This document shows, one piece after another, positions 9,375 to 20,519 of a DNA stretch of 64,000 bases. The notes beneath the pieces are model-generated. The model had not been told where the DNA came from and ran no database searches. It saw only the letters and a program-made list of their open reading frames with translations. Each line of letters begins with the position of its first letter. The first letter of the stretch is position 1. The DNA is from Chrysoporthe austroafricana (taxonomy: Eukaryota; Ascomycota; Sordariomycetes; Diaporthales; Cryphonectriaceae), in contig JYIP02000001.1 in NCBI GenBank assembly GCA_001051155.2, positions 3,658,001 to 3,722,000 on the forward strand, read 5' to 3'. A program made the translations under genes and the position numbers.

Positions 9375-12355
9375 CTATTCCTTGACAATCGGCCAAGGCC
9401 AACTAGGAGGGAAATCGTCCTCCTTCGTGCCCCAGCTACTCTCCCCAATCCCGACCACAAATTCCAGCACACCACCCTTCATGAAGAAGTCGTGGGTGAT
9501 CCAGCTCTTCGTATACGCCTTGCCATTTAGCTTTGCACTCTGGATGTATTTCGCCCCGTATGTCGGGTCAAAGTTCAACACCCTGATCACGGCCCACTTC
9601 CCGTTCCTAGCACGGATCTTCACCTCCCTGAAGAACGGCGGCGTGAGCAGGTACACATCCTGCCCGGCAACCGGGAAAACCCCCATCATCGCGAAGCCCG
9701 AGAACGCGCCCATAGCGCAGTCGTCGTTGCCGGGGACGCCGCCGAAGGTCGTGTTGAACAGGGACGGTATGTAGCGGTGCGCCCAGTACGAGCTCAGCCC
9801 TGGCCGGCCGGCGTAGTGAAACTGGAAGACGGGGAGGAAGGACTGCTCGTTGCCCATGTAGATGATGCCTGACTCGTGGAAGTATTGCAGCCGTTCGACG
9901 AAAGGCTTCTTCCCGCCCATGACCTGGATGAGGGACGCCATGTCCTGTGGTACGTAGAATGAATACAGCCAGGGGCTGCCCTCATATGTTCCCCAGCGCG
10001 TGTCTAGATAACACTTGTGCATCTCGTGCACGGGGCTGCAGAGGCGGGTGTCGTGATGAGTAAAAGTTCCGTCGAGGAGGCGAGGCTGTAGGAAGCCTTT
10101 GAAGTTGCTCCATTTGACTTGCTCGCTCCCTTGGACGAAGCTGTCCCCTTGGTGTGGGTTCCAAAGATTCCGCCAGTTCGTACTGCGTTGCATGTACTTG
10201 CGGTAGTCTGCGTCTTTGCCGAGCGCCTTAGCCAAGAGGGCGATAGTGAAATCCTCGTAGGCATACTCGACTGTCCGCGATATACTGCGGGTGTTGCGTC
10301 CCGTGCCATTGCTATCCACATCATCCCATGGTATATAGCCAAGCTCATGGTAGCTAACTAAGTTGCCTCTGCCCTCGACATTCCAATTCTGGGGCTCAAC
10401 TATGCCACGACGTCAGCTTCTGAGCCTTGGAGAGAGTAAAGGGCCACTCACCCTCTGCGTCAGAGACTACCGCTTCGTAAGCGGTAGCCCAGTCGATTCC
10501 ATCAGTAATGCTCTTGAGGAATGCATCACCAATAACCACATCTGCATTACTTCCGCCCTGCGTGAAGCCCTTCGAGAAACTCATCCGGCAGTCCGGCAGC
10601 TTGCCTGTATCTACTATCAGCCTATGTGGTTGGGCTTAACATGGTCTCTGTCACATACCAAGGAAGCGGTAAATATCGATCAGCGCGCGCACCATCCTCG
10701 TCTGCGCGACCGGGTCGATGATAGACAATAGCGGATGCTGGGCTCGGAACGAGTCCCAGATGCAGTAGAATCTAAAGTGATGAATATCAGCAAAATGCGA
10801 ACCGGCCCAAGGTCTCGAGATCAGCCACATACGAGTCAAAATACGGCTCTTTTGACTCCCACAATTGGTTTTCCCCGGTATAATCCTGTGGCGAGAGCAT
10901 CGTCCTGTAGAGCCCTGACCAGAATGTGACCAACAGCGCCGGGTCGATATCGGCCTCATCAACCTCGATGACCGACATCTTCTGCACCCACGCATCCTCG
11001 ACCTTCCTCACTGTCTTCTCGAAATCAAATTTGGGGATCTCCTGCTCTGCGTTGGCGCACGCCTGCTCCCTCGAGGTGAAGGACATTCCTACGCGCGCAA
11101 GAATCTCATCCTTAGGCGGTCGTTCGAACTGTATCCACGCGCCTGCTGCGCCCGTCGGCACATTGAAGTTCCCCTCTGGGTCCCTTTCCAAGTCTTGACG
11201 ATCTGCATTTGGTTTGTCGCCCATGAAGGTACCAGATTGACGGATCTTTGCACCTCTGAAGTCTGCACAGAAGTAGGCCTCGTAGTTTCCCGTGCCGAAT
11301 GAGGGTCGAAAGTCGCCGTCTCCCATGATACGTCCGGTCTTTGCGTCCACTCGCACGCCCCCGCCGTGGCGACTGTTGTCCAGATCCTGAAGGTCGATGA
11401 GGATGAGCGGGCTGTACTCGACCGGCATGCCCTGGCCATTCTCAGAGTCGTCCCCGTCCGGGAAGGAGAACCGGTACAGTGACGCGTGCTCCGAGGCTGT
11501 CATCTCAGCTGCGACAGAGTTCTTGAGCCGGATAGAGAAGTAACCTGGCTTTGCCTTGGCCGAATACGGCCAGCGCATCACTGCCCGATTCTGTGTGCTA
11601 TAGGTGCACACGGTGATATCGTCGAGCGGGCATCCAGGATGAACGAAGAGAGGGAAGTTACCCAGCGAAGGGCTCTGTGTCTCATGTTAGCTGATGCGGA
11701 GGAAATGGTTCAAGAGCCATATAACCCACCCCTCCAGTTCCTATCGATGCAGTCCGTCAGCATATTTGTCTTCGGAAGATATCGTCGAGGAGTCGTACCT
11801 GAATCATGTAGCTGAGAAAACCCTCTGATGAGACTAGTATCCTGCACAAAGCCAGCGGCATTCTCTTTCCTATCGACCGAGTCCGCAACAGGCTTCGCCA
11901 TGCCTAAAACCAGTCAGCTCGAACAGCTCATAGTACTCAATGAATCTCGGCCTCCTCATACCATATGGCATAGTCGCGCCGGGAAAGACATGCCCTGCAC
12001 ACGAGTCAGCACGATCATCGTCACAGTCTCAATTTTGAGCGTGCCCACCTCCATTCGTCGTCCCTATCAACGGATCGATGTACCTCAACACACCCCTCGC
12101 TGGCGTCGACCTAGGTTCGGAGAATGGAGAGCGCAGCGAGCTGACGAGGAGCTCTCGTACCGAGCGCAGCCCTGGAACTGGTACCAGCAGCACCACGACG
12201 ATGAAGACAAGCAGATAGAGGACCAAGCGGCTTCTACCTCGAGTCGCGCCGCGTATGTCCCATCTCCTCCATAGCGGCTGCCCAGGCCGTCTTGGTCTGA
12301 ACGAGGCTCTGCTGTCCTTCCTGTACCTCGTCGTCGGCAAGGCGCCGCTCGCCAT
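9375..12355 (-). CDS. Membrane-anchored GH92 alpha-mannosidase
   Basis: Seven exons in reading order: 12355..12049, 11994..11962, 11903..11726, 11672..10833, 10771..10659, 10604..10452, 10399..9375, 882 residues. Residues 1-60 hold a short basic cytosolic tail and one hydrophobic segment (LVLYLLVFIVVVLL), so this is a type II membrane protein rather than a freely secreted one. GH92 landmarks are YIDPLIGTTNGGHVFPGATM, PYGMAKPVAD, HDSG, PSLGNFPLF, FYCIWDSFRAQHPLL, CRMSFSKGFTQGGSNADVV, SISRTVEYAYEDF and, near the active site, GNEQSF and VPGNDDCAMGAFSG with the catalytic-type Asp pair. The family comprises calcium-dependent exo-alpha-mannosidases. Every junction but one is clear. The exon 3/4 join (intron 11725..11673, weak GTTATA donor, good CTAAC branch) is the only frame-compatible solution I found, and it leaves an unusual insert of about 24 residues after HDSG. 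Confidence 0.94.
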
Positions 12356-13774
12356 GATATGGTCTCACCGCGATGATTGAGACACAGGCCTCATCGATGC
12401 GGTCGTAGAAGTGGGAGAGGTCGAGGAATCCGTCTACAACCCAGAGATAATCCTTAAAAGAGTATACGTAGAAATAGGACAGTGTATATACACGGGTGGA
12501 GCAGGGTGGAAAATGAGATGTTATTTCGTTGTTGTCAGAAAGACGATTTAGGGTCGCAAAACGGACACGGTGTTGAGGGTCGACATTGCGCAGCAGGATC
12601 GACAAGGCCTGCCCATGCCCATGCGACCAGGCCCATCATGATTCCAGGGTCTGGACAGGCTGACAAGCCCTGCTGCAGTGCCAAGATCAGGCTTGGCAGA
12701 CGGCGTCGATCGTCCCGAGGCTCTCATCCCTGGAGCTTGAGAGGCTCCTGGTCAAGACACAGATTAAAGATATACAACGTGATGGAACTTCGGGCTGCTC
12801 AACAACGAGGGCCTATCCCACCCTGCGCTCCTGGCCTGCGCAAGCAGACTTTGGTGGAGAAAGCCTCCTCAGCCTATCTATCGGCCCTAACCCTCCGACA
12901 CGGCAGCACCACCGATCACACAATCGTCGCCTCAATTTTTTGCCTATCAATCACTCGGACGGCTCTATGTCACACAACATTCGAGAGCTCTGGGCATGAT
13001 ATTTCAGTAAAATTCTTTTCTACCTCCGGTGACCTAATGCTTACGCAGAACTCCAGAATGAGGATGAATATCAGAAAAAGGGGGGGGGGGACAAACAGTA
13101 CTCGATGACGATCTAAGACCCAGGGAATCATGGGCACGGTGCAAGGGATAAGAGATTCCGTAGAGGTCGCTGGGCCTCCACTACTTCGGGGTGAAGGGTA
13201 GCTTGCTACTTGGCTAGCAACCTATGCAAATGCTCAGAAGAACCAAAGAGACGGGAGCAATGCGATCCTATCTTTTTTTTTTTTTAGGGGGGGGGATATG
13301 CTAGCTCCTGTGCACATTGTCAGCAGGTGTTAGTTCCCCATCCATCATAACTAGCTCATGGTCACTTTCAGAAGTTGACCGATACTAATTTCGAGAGCTG
13401 GACTCTTTCGAACTCTTCACTACTCAGAGGAGGATGCGGGTGAGACCATATCAGAGGTAACACCCAGGTCATCTCAAGATCCAGAGGAAGGAGACGAGAT
13501 CTCATCAGCAACCGGATTACTATTGCGGCCAGACGTAACGTGCGAGCCGCTACATAACCCAGAGAAGGGGTCCGAGATCGACTCAACAGTGGAGGCATGC
13601 TTACTCCTTACTATCGGCAGGCGGGAGCTTCGACAGGGCGCGCTCTTGAGGGTCGCTGTGCACATAGTCGTGCACGGTGGTAGTAGGCAGAGGCTGCCTC
13701 AGCTGCCAGTCCTTCACGTTGTCAATGTCTCCCATCGAGAGGCTGCTATGGGGCGCAGGACCACGGCTAGGGGG
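12356..13774. other. Intergenic region with homopolymer runs
   Basis: Upstream region of the GH92 gene and 3' side of the small membrane-protein gene. It contains a G10 run at 13081-13090 and a T12-AG9 block at about 13272-13295. Open frames here have atypical composition and no motif. Confidence 0.45.
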
Positions 13775-14395
13775 CTAAGGACTACAGCCAGCGGTCGTGG
13801 GGCCATGGCTGGGAGGTGTAGCGCTGCGGCTGGAGGACAACGGTGTCTTGATGGAGCTCGTCTCAACAATAATGTCATCTAGGTCTACATCTATGTCGGA
13901 AAAGATGCCAGCGTTGATCAGGTCCTGGAGGGTGGCCTTCCTCGTATTCGGGAGGGGGTTGGGGGTCCTGTCGACATGAAAATCCACAGAGTCCTTCACA
14001 TCAGCCTCGGTGAGCTCCGCGCCGCACCTGTGACAGCGATTGAGGCTGTACTGTTGGGACTGGGCAGTAGAGTCAACGACGGCGGCAGGCCTTGTGCTTA
14101 CATTACGGTCAGCAGGAGCAGGGTCCAGGCTGCCCAGCTCGATGTCGGGAGCCTCTCTGTGCTCACCACCATGCCGCTTGTGCCAGAGGGGTTTCAGGCA
14201 CGCGAAGAAGAGAAGCGGCAGACCCATGAGGAAGGACAGAAAGACCACGCCAATTGCGAGGTGGTCCCTGGCGGACTGCACACTGCTGAGCTGCTCTTGG
14301 CAGTTCTGCACCGTGGTGCAGGTGTTTTCGGTCGTGGCCATATTGTCTAGTGTCGATTTTGTGGTGTCCTTATTGTCGCCCATCACTTCAATCAC
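13775..14395 (-). CDS. Small single-pass membrane protein of unknown function
   Basis: Intronless, 206 residues, with a second possible start at Met5 (14383). There is a short polar Thr-rich N-terminus with two Cys (NTCTTVQNC), then one transmembrane segment at about residues 48-67 (IGVVFLSFLMGLPLLFFACL). The long cytosolic-type tail has a CHRC pair, an acidic helix-like segment (IFSDIDVDLDDIIVE) and a Ser/Pro-rich end. I do not recognise the family. Support comes from the clean membrane segment followed by a basic KPLWHKRH stop-transfer sequence. The opposite strand also has open frames, so the call is moderate. Confidence 0.5.
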   Translation of the reverse strand: MIEVMGDNKDTTKSTLDNMATTENTCTTVQNCQEQLSSVQSARDHLAIGVVFLSFLMGLPLLFFACLKPLWHKRHGGEHREAPDIELGSLDPAPADRNVSTRPAAVVDSTAQSQQYSLNRCHRCGAELTEADVKDSVDFHVDRTPNPLPNTRKATLQDLINAGIFSDIDVDLDDIIVETSSIKTPLSSSRSATPPSHGPTTAGCSP

Positions 14396-15194
14396 GACCT
14401 AATCTATCCCAACCTTGTGTGCTCAGAATCGCGGATAGGGGTGTAGGCAAATAAAGCCAAGTAGATATGTTGAGAAATCTAAAGTGGAGGGAAGGTGGGT
14501 ATTTGAATAAAAGTAGGCCCTCGGCCGCTGTGTGTTGACAATAGGATTGTTGTGTTTGAAGGAATCTTGTGACTCCAGGCGAACGAGTCTTCTCCAGCCC
14601 AACAACCCAGAGAGTAAATTCATTCACTGTCCTGGACACAGATGCCTTAAAACTTAAAATGAACAACACCCCAACTGCCCGTGGCTACAAGCTCGTCATC
14701 ACTAAGATGTTCACAGCATCTCACGACGGCATCGATTTCAAAAATCTGATCAGGTATCCCCAAGTAGTATTCACATATTTCTATCGCCGTAAAGTAGCGC
14801 TGTGGAGGCCCTTTGTGAGCAGCTCCAAGGGAAAGATATTCAAAAGTTGAAAATGTCATCATGTCATGGCCGCTGGTAGAGAAGAGATGTAGCCATCTTC
14901 GAAAAACTCCAAGCTATCAAGTCCCTGATTAACCGCCTCCCTGATCCGAGTAAAGCTTCCCATCACGTTGCCTAGAACGCACGAAGCGCATTTTTTTTTT
15001 TTTTTTTTAAATGCAATTTCCTCCACCTAGCTGTCGTTGGCCCGAGGATTTTTGGGGGGAGGGGGTTTTAAAAAAACAAACCCCCCCCCGAAGATTCGTC
15101 CTCGTTGTAATACACGCACCGCTCTCCTTGTGATTGCATTCCGTCTGATGGCACACCCAGCCAGATGAAACTGGCGGCAAGAGTAAACGCCGAT
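14396..15194. other. Intergenic region with T-tract and G/C hairpin
   Basis: Lies between the start of the small membrane-protein gene and the 3' end of the stress-protein gene. It includes a T run of 18 at about 14991-15008 and the G/T-A/C palindrome at 15054-15089. No gene was recognised. Confidence 0.45.
15054..15089. repeat. G-run / C-run inverted repeat
   Basis: Six G, A, five G and four T are followed by seven A, C, three A and nine C. GGGGGTTT (15061-15068) can pair perfectly with AAACCCCC (15078-15085) around a nine-base A-rich loop. It may be a slippage-generated palindrome or a terminator-like hairpin in the 3' flank of the stress-protein gene. Confidence 0.7.
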
Positions 15195-17491
15195 TCAGTC
15201 GACCTTGGCATTCGCCAGGCTCCTTGCCGTCGGATTGTTGATGTTGTTAACCTGCGTGAGGGCCATCTTCTTGTACTTGGACTGCTTCCTCAGACGCTTC
15301 CTAGCCACCATGACAGGGACGGAGCTCTTGGTCACCAGGTAATTAGAAAATGAGCCAAGAATGACGCTACAGTACGCATGGTTAGCCACACTGGATCACT
15401 CGGACAGTTTCGATATAGATGGTAAACATACCCCTTCAGGGCACTCTGTCCACGGCTGCCCAAGATGACAAGAGTCGGGCTGACGACGTCGATGATTTCC
15501 AAGATCTGGTGCTTGGGATTCTTGCAGTGCAGCACCTCGACAATAACCCGGACTTGAAGCCTAGTCTTCCGGAGAAATTTCTTAACTCTCTCAGTGATGT
15601 CTTGGACTGCCATGTGGCGTTCCACCTCGGCTTTCGATCTTGCTGGGCCGGGAGAGGAATCAGAGCTATGGCCAAGAGACGACTTCTGCAACTCAACAGT
15701 ACTACCGCCGGGAGTAACGGGTGCCTTGCTGGCCGTCATCGCGTTCAGCGCCGCGCCTTGCTCTCGCATAGCTTTCCGCTCATCAGGAACCTGCGACCCA
15801 TCGCGGGGAGCAATTCCGATTTCTTCATCGACGCAGTAGAGGCAGATCATGGTATCACCGTCTCGGAGCACCGTGCCGACCGCCCACTCAAGGGCGTGTG
15901 TGGACTCGTCGCTCAAATCAGTCGCAACGATGTACTTGCGAAGATCGCGGCCATCTGCTTTCGCCGACTGGCTAACTTGGTTATAATCTCCCCGGTAGAT
16001 GATACGAACAGCCCGGGCCGCATTCGGCGTATTCATGATCGCAGTCTGAGAGAAGGACAACTTCTGTGCGCGCTTGATGTCGACAAGATCGGCTTCATCA
16101 TCAGAGTCCATGGGAGTCCTGGTCCCTGAAGGTGGGCCCTCGTCGAAATTTGTGGCCGGGTGCACCTTTTTGGATTTCGATTCTTTCGCGACTTCACCCG
16201 AAGGAGTGGTAACGGTGATCTCCGGGTCGTCGAAGAGAGATCGGTACTGGTATTTGGGGGTCTGTTTGGCAACATTGATGCCTGAATCGCTGATGTCAGT
16301 AAGGGTCTCGAAAAGGCTACAATATAATCAGAAGATGATCAGCAATGCGGACTCACGCTCTTCCTCGGCAGCAGCCAGCAAACTCTTGATCTGCTTGGCT
16401 TCAGTGGTCTGGCTAGGCTTGTCAGAGTCTCTGGCCGCCTTACGGCCACGCTGCCCTTCCTCCTGAGACGAATAGCCCTGCTCGTCGCTACTATCGTCAA
16501 GCAGTTCATCGCCATCAGGACTCAGGTAGTCCTTAACCAGTCTGCCCCCTCCAGGTTGGTCCTCCGATTTCTTGCGGCCCACGGAGTTGGCGAGGAGTCC
16601 GCCGGCACGGAGACGATTGAGATCAGAGAGCTTGCGGTAGGCATTATTCATATCCACCTCAGGGTAGGTCTCTTGGAGCAACGCTCTACCCGCCGGGCTC
16701 ATGGTTCTACCATGGATCAAGGCGTTCCCTGGTGAGGTGGACCGCGCACCCAAACGCGAATGAGGGGACCTGGATTTGCTTCCTGGACGCATTGACGGCC
16801 CAGCTACAGAGTGACGTCCTCTATCACCAGGAAGCGGTATGGCAGATACATCGCCTCCCCGCACAAGGTGCGACATGGAGGATTGTGCCTGGACATCCTT
16901 CTTGTTGCCCTGGTAGACGCGCTTGGGCAGCACTTGGCCTTGACTTGTTACGATATCACCAAACTTGAACTGGGAGGTGAGATCACGATTAGCGACAGAT
17001 CTAGGTCCGAAGCCGACAGGCTGACCCGAGACGTCGGACATATGCCTGGGATGCGAGACGTTGGAGGCGTGGGCCAGCTGGCTAGATGTTAGGACCGGCG
17101 ACGATGGGGTACTGAAGACGGCTTTCGTCGAAGAAGCGGAGGGTGGAGGGCTGTCCATATCAAGCATACTCCGAACCGGTGCCTGCGAAAGGGCCCTTGG
17201 TGGACCGCCTGTTGTCAAAGTCAGCCTGTTAGCTCTGAAAAGCCTCGGGCGGAGCGAGATAGGCTACTCACCTATGTCCAACATGCTCCTAACCGGAGAT
17301 CGAGGCGTGTAGGGGGATGAAGATCGAGCATTGCTGAGGGCACTCGGGGGTCGAGGAGCGGCGTTCCGTGCGGCTATCAACTGCTCCACCTCAAGTCTCT
17401 CTTCCTCCAAGGCCGCCTCCATGCTCATGGCCTTCCTAGGCTGGCTCTTGGCGCCAAAAGGGGCCCTCGGGCCTCTGTACGGTTGGCTCAT
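15195..17491 (-). CDS. Universal stress protein (UspA) with long disordered N-terminus
   Basis: Exons in reading order 17491..17272, 17208..16357, 16281..15432, 15366..15195, 697 residues. The first two exons and part of the third encode a Ser/Pro/Arg-rich, probably disordered region of about 420 residues, with repeated PVRSMLD motifs and an acidic stretch DDSSDEQGYSSQEEG. The C-terminal half is a UspA fold starting at RKYIVATDLSDESTHALEWA. Its ATP-binding signature G-x2-G-x9-G-S (GSRGQSALKGVILGS) is assembled across the last intron. Intron 16356..16282 (75 nt, acceptor GATTCAG) was chosen because the nearer TAG at 16317 breaks the frame. The family contains nucleotide-binding stress-response proteins. 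Large N-terminal extensions are usual in filamentous fungi. Confidence 0.93.
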
Positions 17492-19546
17492 GGCGAGCTT
17501 TGTAGAGGTATTATTCCCTGGGCTTGTCCGCCTGATCAAGTCGTCTGTGACGGTTTAGGATGGCAGCGAGAATGGTGCTCGGGGCAAGGATGTGGGCGTC
17601 GGCACAGTACGCTAAAAGAATACGGCGCCGTCGAGTAGAATCCGATTTAAGGTCGTATGTGAGACCTATGTCGTATCTGTTGATGTGATAGGTGCGTTCG
17701 AAGAGGTTGGGGAGGGTATTGGTATCTCTGTTACGACTGTAGGGCAACTAACGAGGGATGATCTGCGGTCGTCGGGTGTGAATGTCGTGGTCCAGTCGAG
17801 GAATACAGTGCATGGTGTGTACACAAGTAGGGTCGGTGATCGCAGGACGGAAGGCGAAGCTTGAGTTAAAATCTTCAGATCATGGTCGCACCTTGCGTGG
17901 CCTGGCAGAAGTGACCGCCGAGTGAATTCAGGATGGCTCGCAGAGAACAGCCTCGCCCCTGTTCTGCTCCTCTTGGCCTGCTCAGGGTCAAGTACAGCCG
18001 GTCGAGGAGAAGGCAGTTGTCGTGCGGGAGGGAGTGAAGGGCGTCGTCGTGCGTTGTCTTGAACCGAGACGTGATCGGTTCGACGCAGGCTGACTGAGGG
18101 GTGAGCAGATTCTCTGGTATGCCCAGACGAGGTCCTGACTCTTGTCAGCTCCTCGGCGCGGCAGGCGACTGATGCACTGCGGACTGCGGCAACGTGCTGT
18201 GGATCGCGCTGGTTGAGGTGATGCAACACGCAGTCGATCTGAAGGCCTGTTGTTTCTGTCCTCGGTCGCAATGACCAAATTTCTGGCTAGGGAGGGTGAC
18301 GAGGAGGAGGAGGGCTCTGGGAGAGTCGTCGAGACGATCTAGGATCCTGCGTGTTTCTTGTTATCGCGAGTCGAACGAACGAGGATCAAGCATTAACTCG
18401 GACCTTGGGTGACGATGGTGGTAGTGATTGGGCTGCTGTAACCGGCGGACAGGCTCAACCTGCAGCTGGTCTGTGCGCCTGTCAACGTCTTCCAAGCTGT
18501 TCCTTGCCCAGGCTCCCACCCGCTCCCACTGGCTCCCACCTGAGCACTCCGCTTGGGCAGCCGTTGGAGCAGATCGCCAAGAACCACGAGCTCAACCGAG
18601 ATTGACGGCGCGCGGAGCGTCTGAGAGAGGTTTAGACTCCTGAGCGGTCTTGATAGCGTCTTCAGAGCACTGAGCAGGCACGAAATTTCGAGTGCCCCTC
18701 GTTCAGGTACCCACCTTATCAACGGAAACCCTTGGGCGTGGTGGCATCTCCTATTCGTCTCGCAGCAGCGCTCCGGCTGACAATGGCGCTGATCGAACCG
18801 GAACCCCACACGCTACGGGAGGCAACCGGTGCTATATTATGTAGCTAGGTGCTAGGCACTGCTACGACTACCCCGCCATCTCGGAGCGTTCCCGCAATCC
18901 ATCATCCCTGCCGAGGCTTCTCTCTGCTAAACAGTCCAGGCCCTGTGGGAAAGGGGGGGGTTCCCAGCGGTCTCTCAGGGGTGCTCATCGACGGAACAGC
19001 TCATTCCTGACGTATCAAGGTCTCAAAAGAGGGTACTTTGAGTGCGGCAATGAGTGACTCCCACCCTTCTCCATCTCCCCCATGGGGCCTGGGCTGCTGG
19101 GGGACAGAGACGGCCGAGACATGGCTGCTTGGTCTCTAGCCAGACTCAGTGGGGCTCTGGATCACATGCACCGAACCAGCAACTTGATGCTCTGCGAAGT
19201 GACGAATCCAGGCGGGAAACGGACTGGCTGGCGGATCTTCACACTGCTGCGCCTCTAAGCCAAGATTGCCTACCAGTTACTGCATACGTACGTACGCACG
19301 CAGATATCATTGAGCTATCCTAGCCTGGATCTCCGCATTCTACATCTCGTGTGCGAGACAATCCTCCACGGCCCCGGCGGTGTGCCCACTGTCGGGTCCG
19401 CAGGTGCGTATGGGCCGAGAACATCCCCTACATCAGACCCGCCGTGGAGAGGACCATGATAGATTTGTGCGGTCGGGGTGGTCCGCATATCTCCATCGCT
19501 CCCCCACGGCCTCCTCCCCAGCCTCACTCCCCAGCAGCCTTTCCCT
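17492..19546. other. Long intergenic region
   Basis: Upstream of the stress-protein gene and 3' of the uS7m gene. Open frames on the minus strand just upstream of 17491 are probably leader sequence. A small run of GCTCCCAC-type repeats lies at about 18517-18540. Nothing else could be supported. Confidence 0.45.
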
Positions 19547-20519
19547 TTAGAGCCTCCTCTTAAGTAGGGCCGGCGAGTTCAGGTTCGCTCTCACGCTCGT
19601 GCCAAGCTTATGCCGCTCGTTCCTCCTATCCCACACCCCGGACCGCCCTTCCACCACCGCCACAATCTCCTCTCCAATCCTGTGCGCCAGCATCTTCCTG
19701 CCGGACCCCATCGACGGCCTCTTGTTGACCGTATCCATGATCCACTGCCACGCCACGCGCCTCCGCGATCTCTTGGTAATTGGCGTAGGAACCTCAAGCG
19801 CCTTACCTCCACCAGCCAGACCCGTGTACCCGCGGATCCGGATCAACGGTGCCACAGAGTCGACGGCGAGCATGAGGTAGAGATTCGGATTGAGGGGCAG
19901 GTGCTCTGGTGGCGGTGAGCCGGGGAAGAGGGGACGCTGAGGATTGATCTTTGGGGGGGGCGAGGTTCGGAGGAAGTTGAGGATCATGGCCATGTCCTGT
20001 CTGCTTGTTAAAAGTGCGTCTCGGCCATTAGGGGATCGTGGCGCGACTAACACTCTGCGCCTTGCTCAGCTTGCCATCGCGCATGAGGAGCCTCGTGATC
20101 TGAGAGATACCCTCGTCGTAGCGATACCGCATGTGGTATTCCGCCCGGGCAAGTTTGTCCTTCGGCATCGGTGGCTCCTCGAACTTGTAGCCTGTGAACT
20201 GCTTATCGAAGGGATTCAGGCCGTGGGCCGTCATCTGCAGCTGCTCCACGGCAGACTCGTTCGGCGTCAGGTCGCGCATCTGCACGTCATCTTCCCTGAC
20301 CGGCGGCTGCTCCCCCGGCCGCAGCATCGACGCCGGTATTCCTGGGATTCTTGAGCCATTGAGGGCGGGGGTGTTCGGTTGGGAGGGTGATGCCGGTCCC
20401 GCGTCGTCGGCGTACTGTCTCGCAAGCGCAGCTATCCTCGGGGGCTGCTGCTTTGCTTGTGGTCTTGTTCTGGAAGCAATGGAGCGGTATGCGCCCCATA
20501 TGCTGAGTCTCGGAGGCAT
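19547..20519 (-). CDS. RSM7: Mitochondrial small-subunit ribosomal protein uS7m
   Basis: Exons 20519..20052 and 19996..19547, 305 residues. The 55-nt intron (GTTAGT...GACAG) is phase 0 and gives KLSKAQSDMAMILNFL. The N-terminus is Arg/Ser/Ala-rich without acidic residues at first, consistent with a mitochondrial presequence. The uS7 fold occupies the C-terminal half: AMILNFLRTSPPP, LYLMLAVDSVAPLIRIRGY, KALEVPTPITKRSRRRVAWQWIMD and KMLAHRIGEEIVAVVEG. It binds the 3' major domain of the mitoribosomal small-subunit rRNA and initiates assembly of the head. An overlapping GTG-type donor 3 bases upstream would give a different phase and was not used. Confidence 0.95.

Noticed and set aside
16317..16356. 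Shorter intron in the universal stress protein (acceptor TAG at 16317)
   Set aside because: It puts exon 3 out of frame; the acceptor at 16282 keeps the frame and has a CTGAC branch.
17666..18271. 201-codon minus-strand frame upstream of the universal stress protein gene
   Set aside because: Probably 5' leader or promoter; composition is Arg/Ser/Pro-rich without conserved segments.
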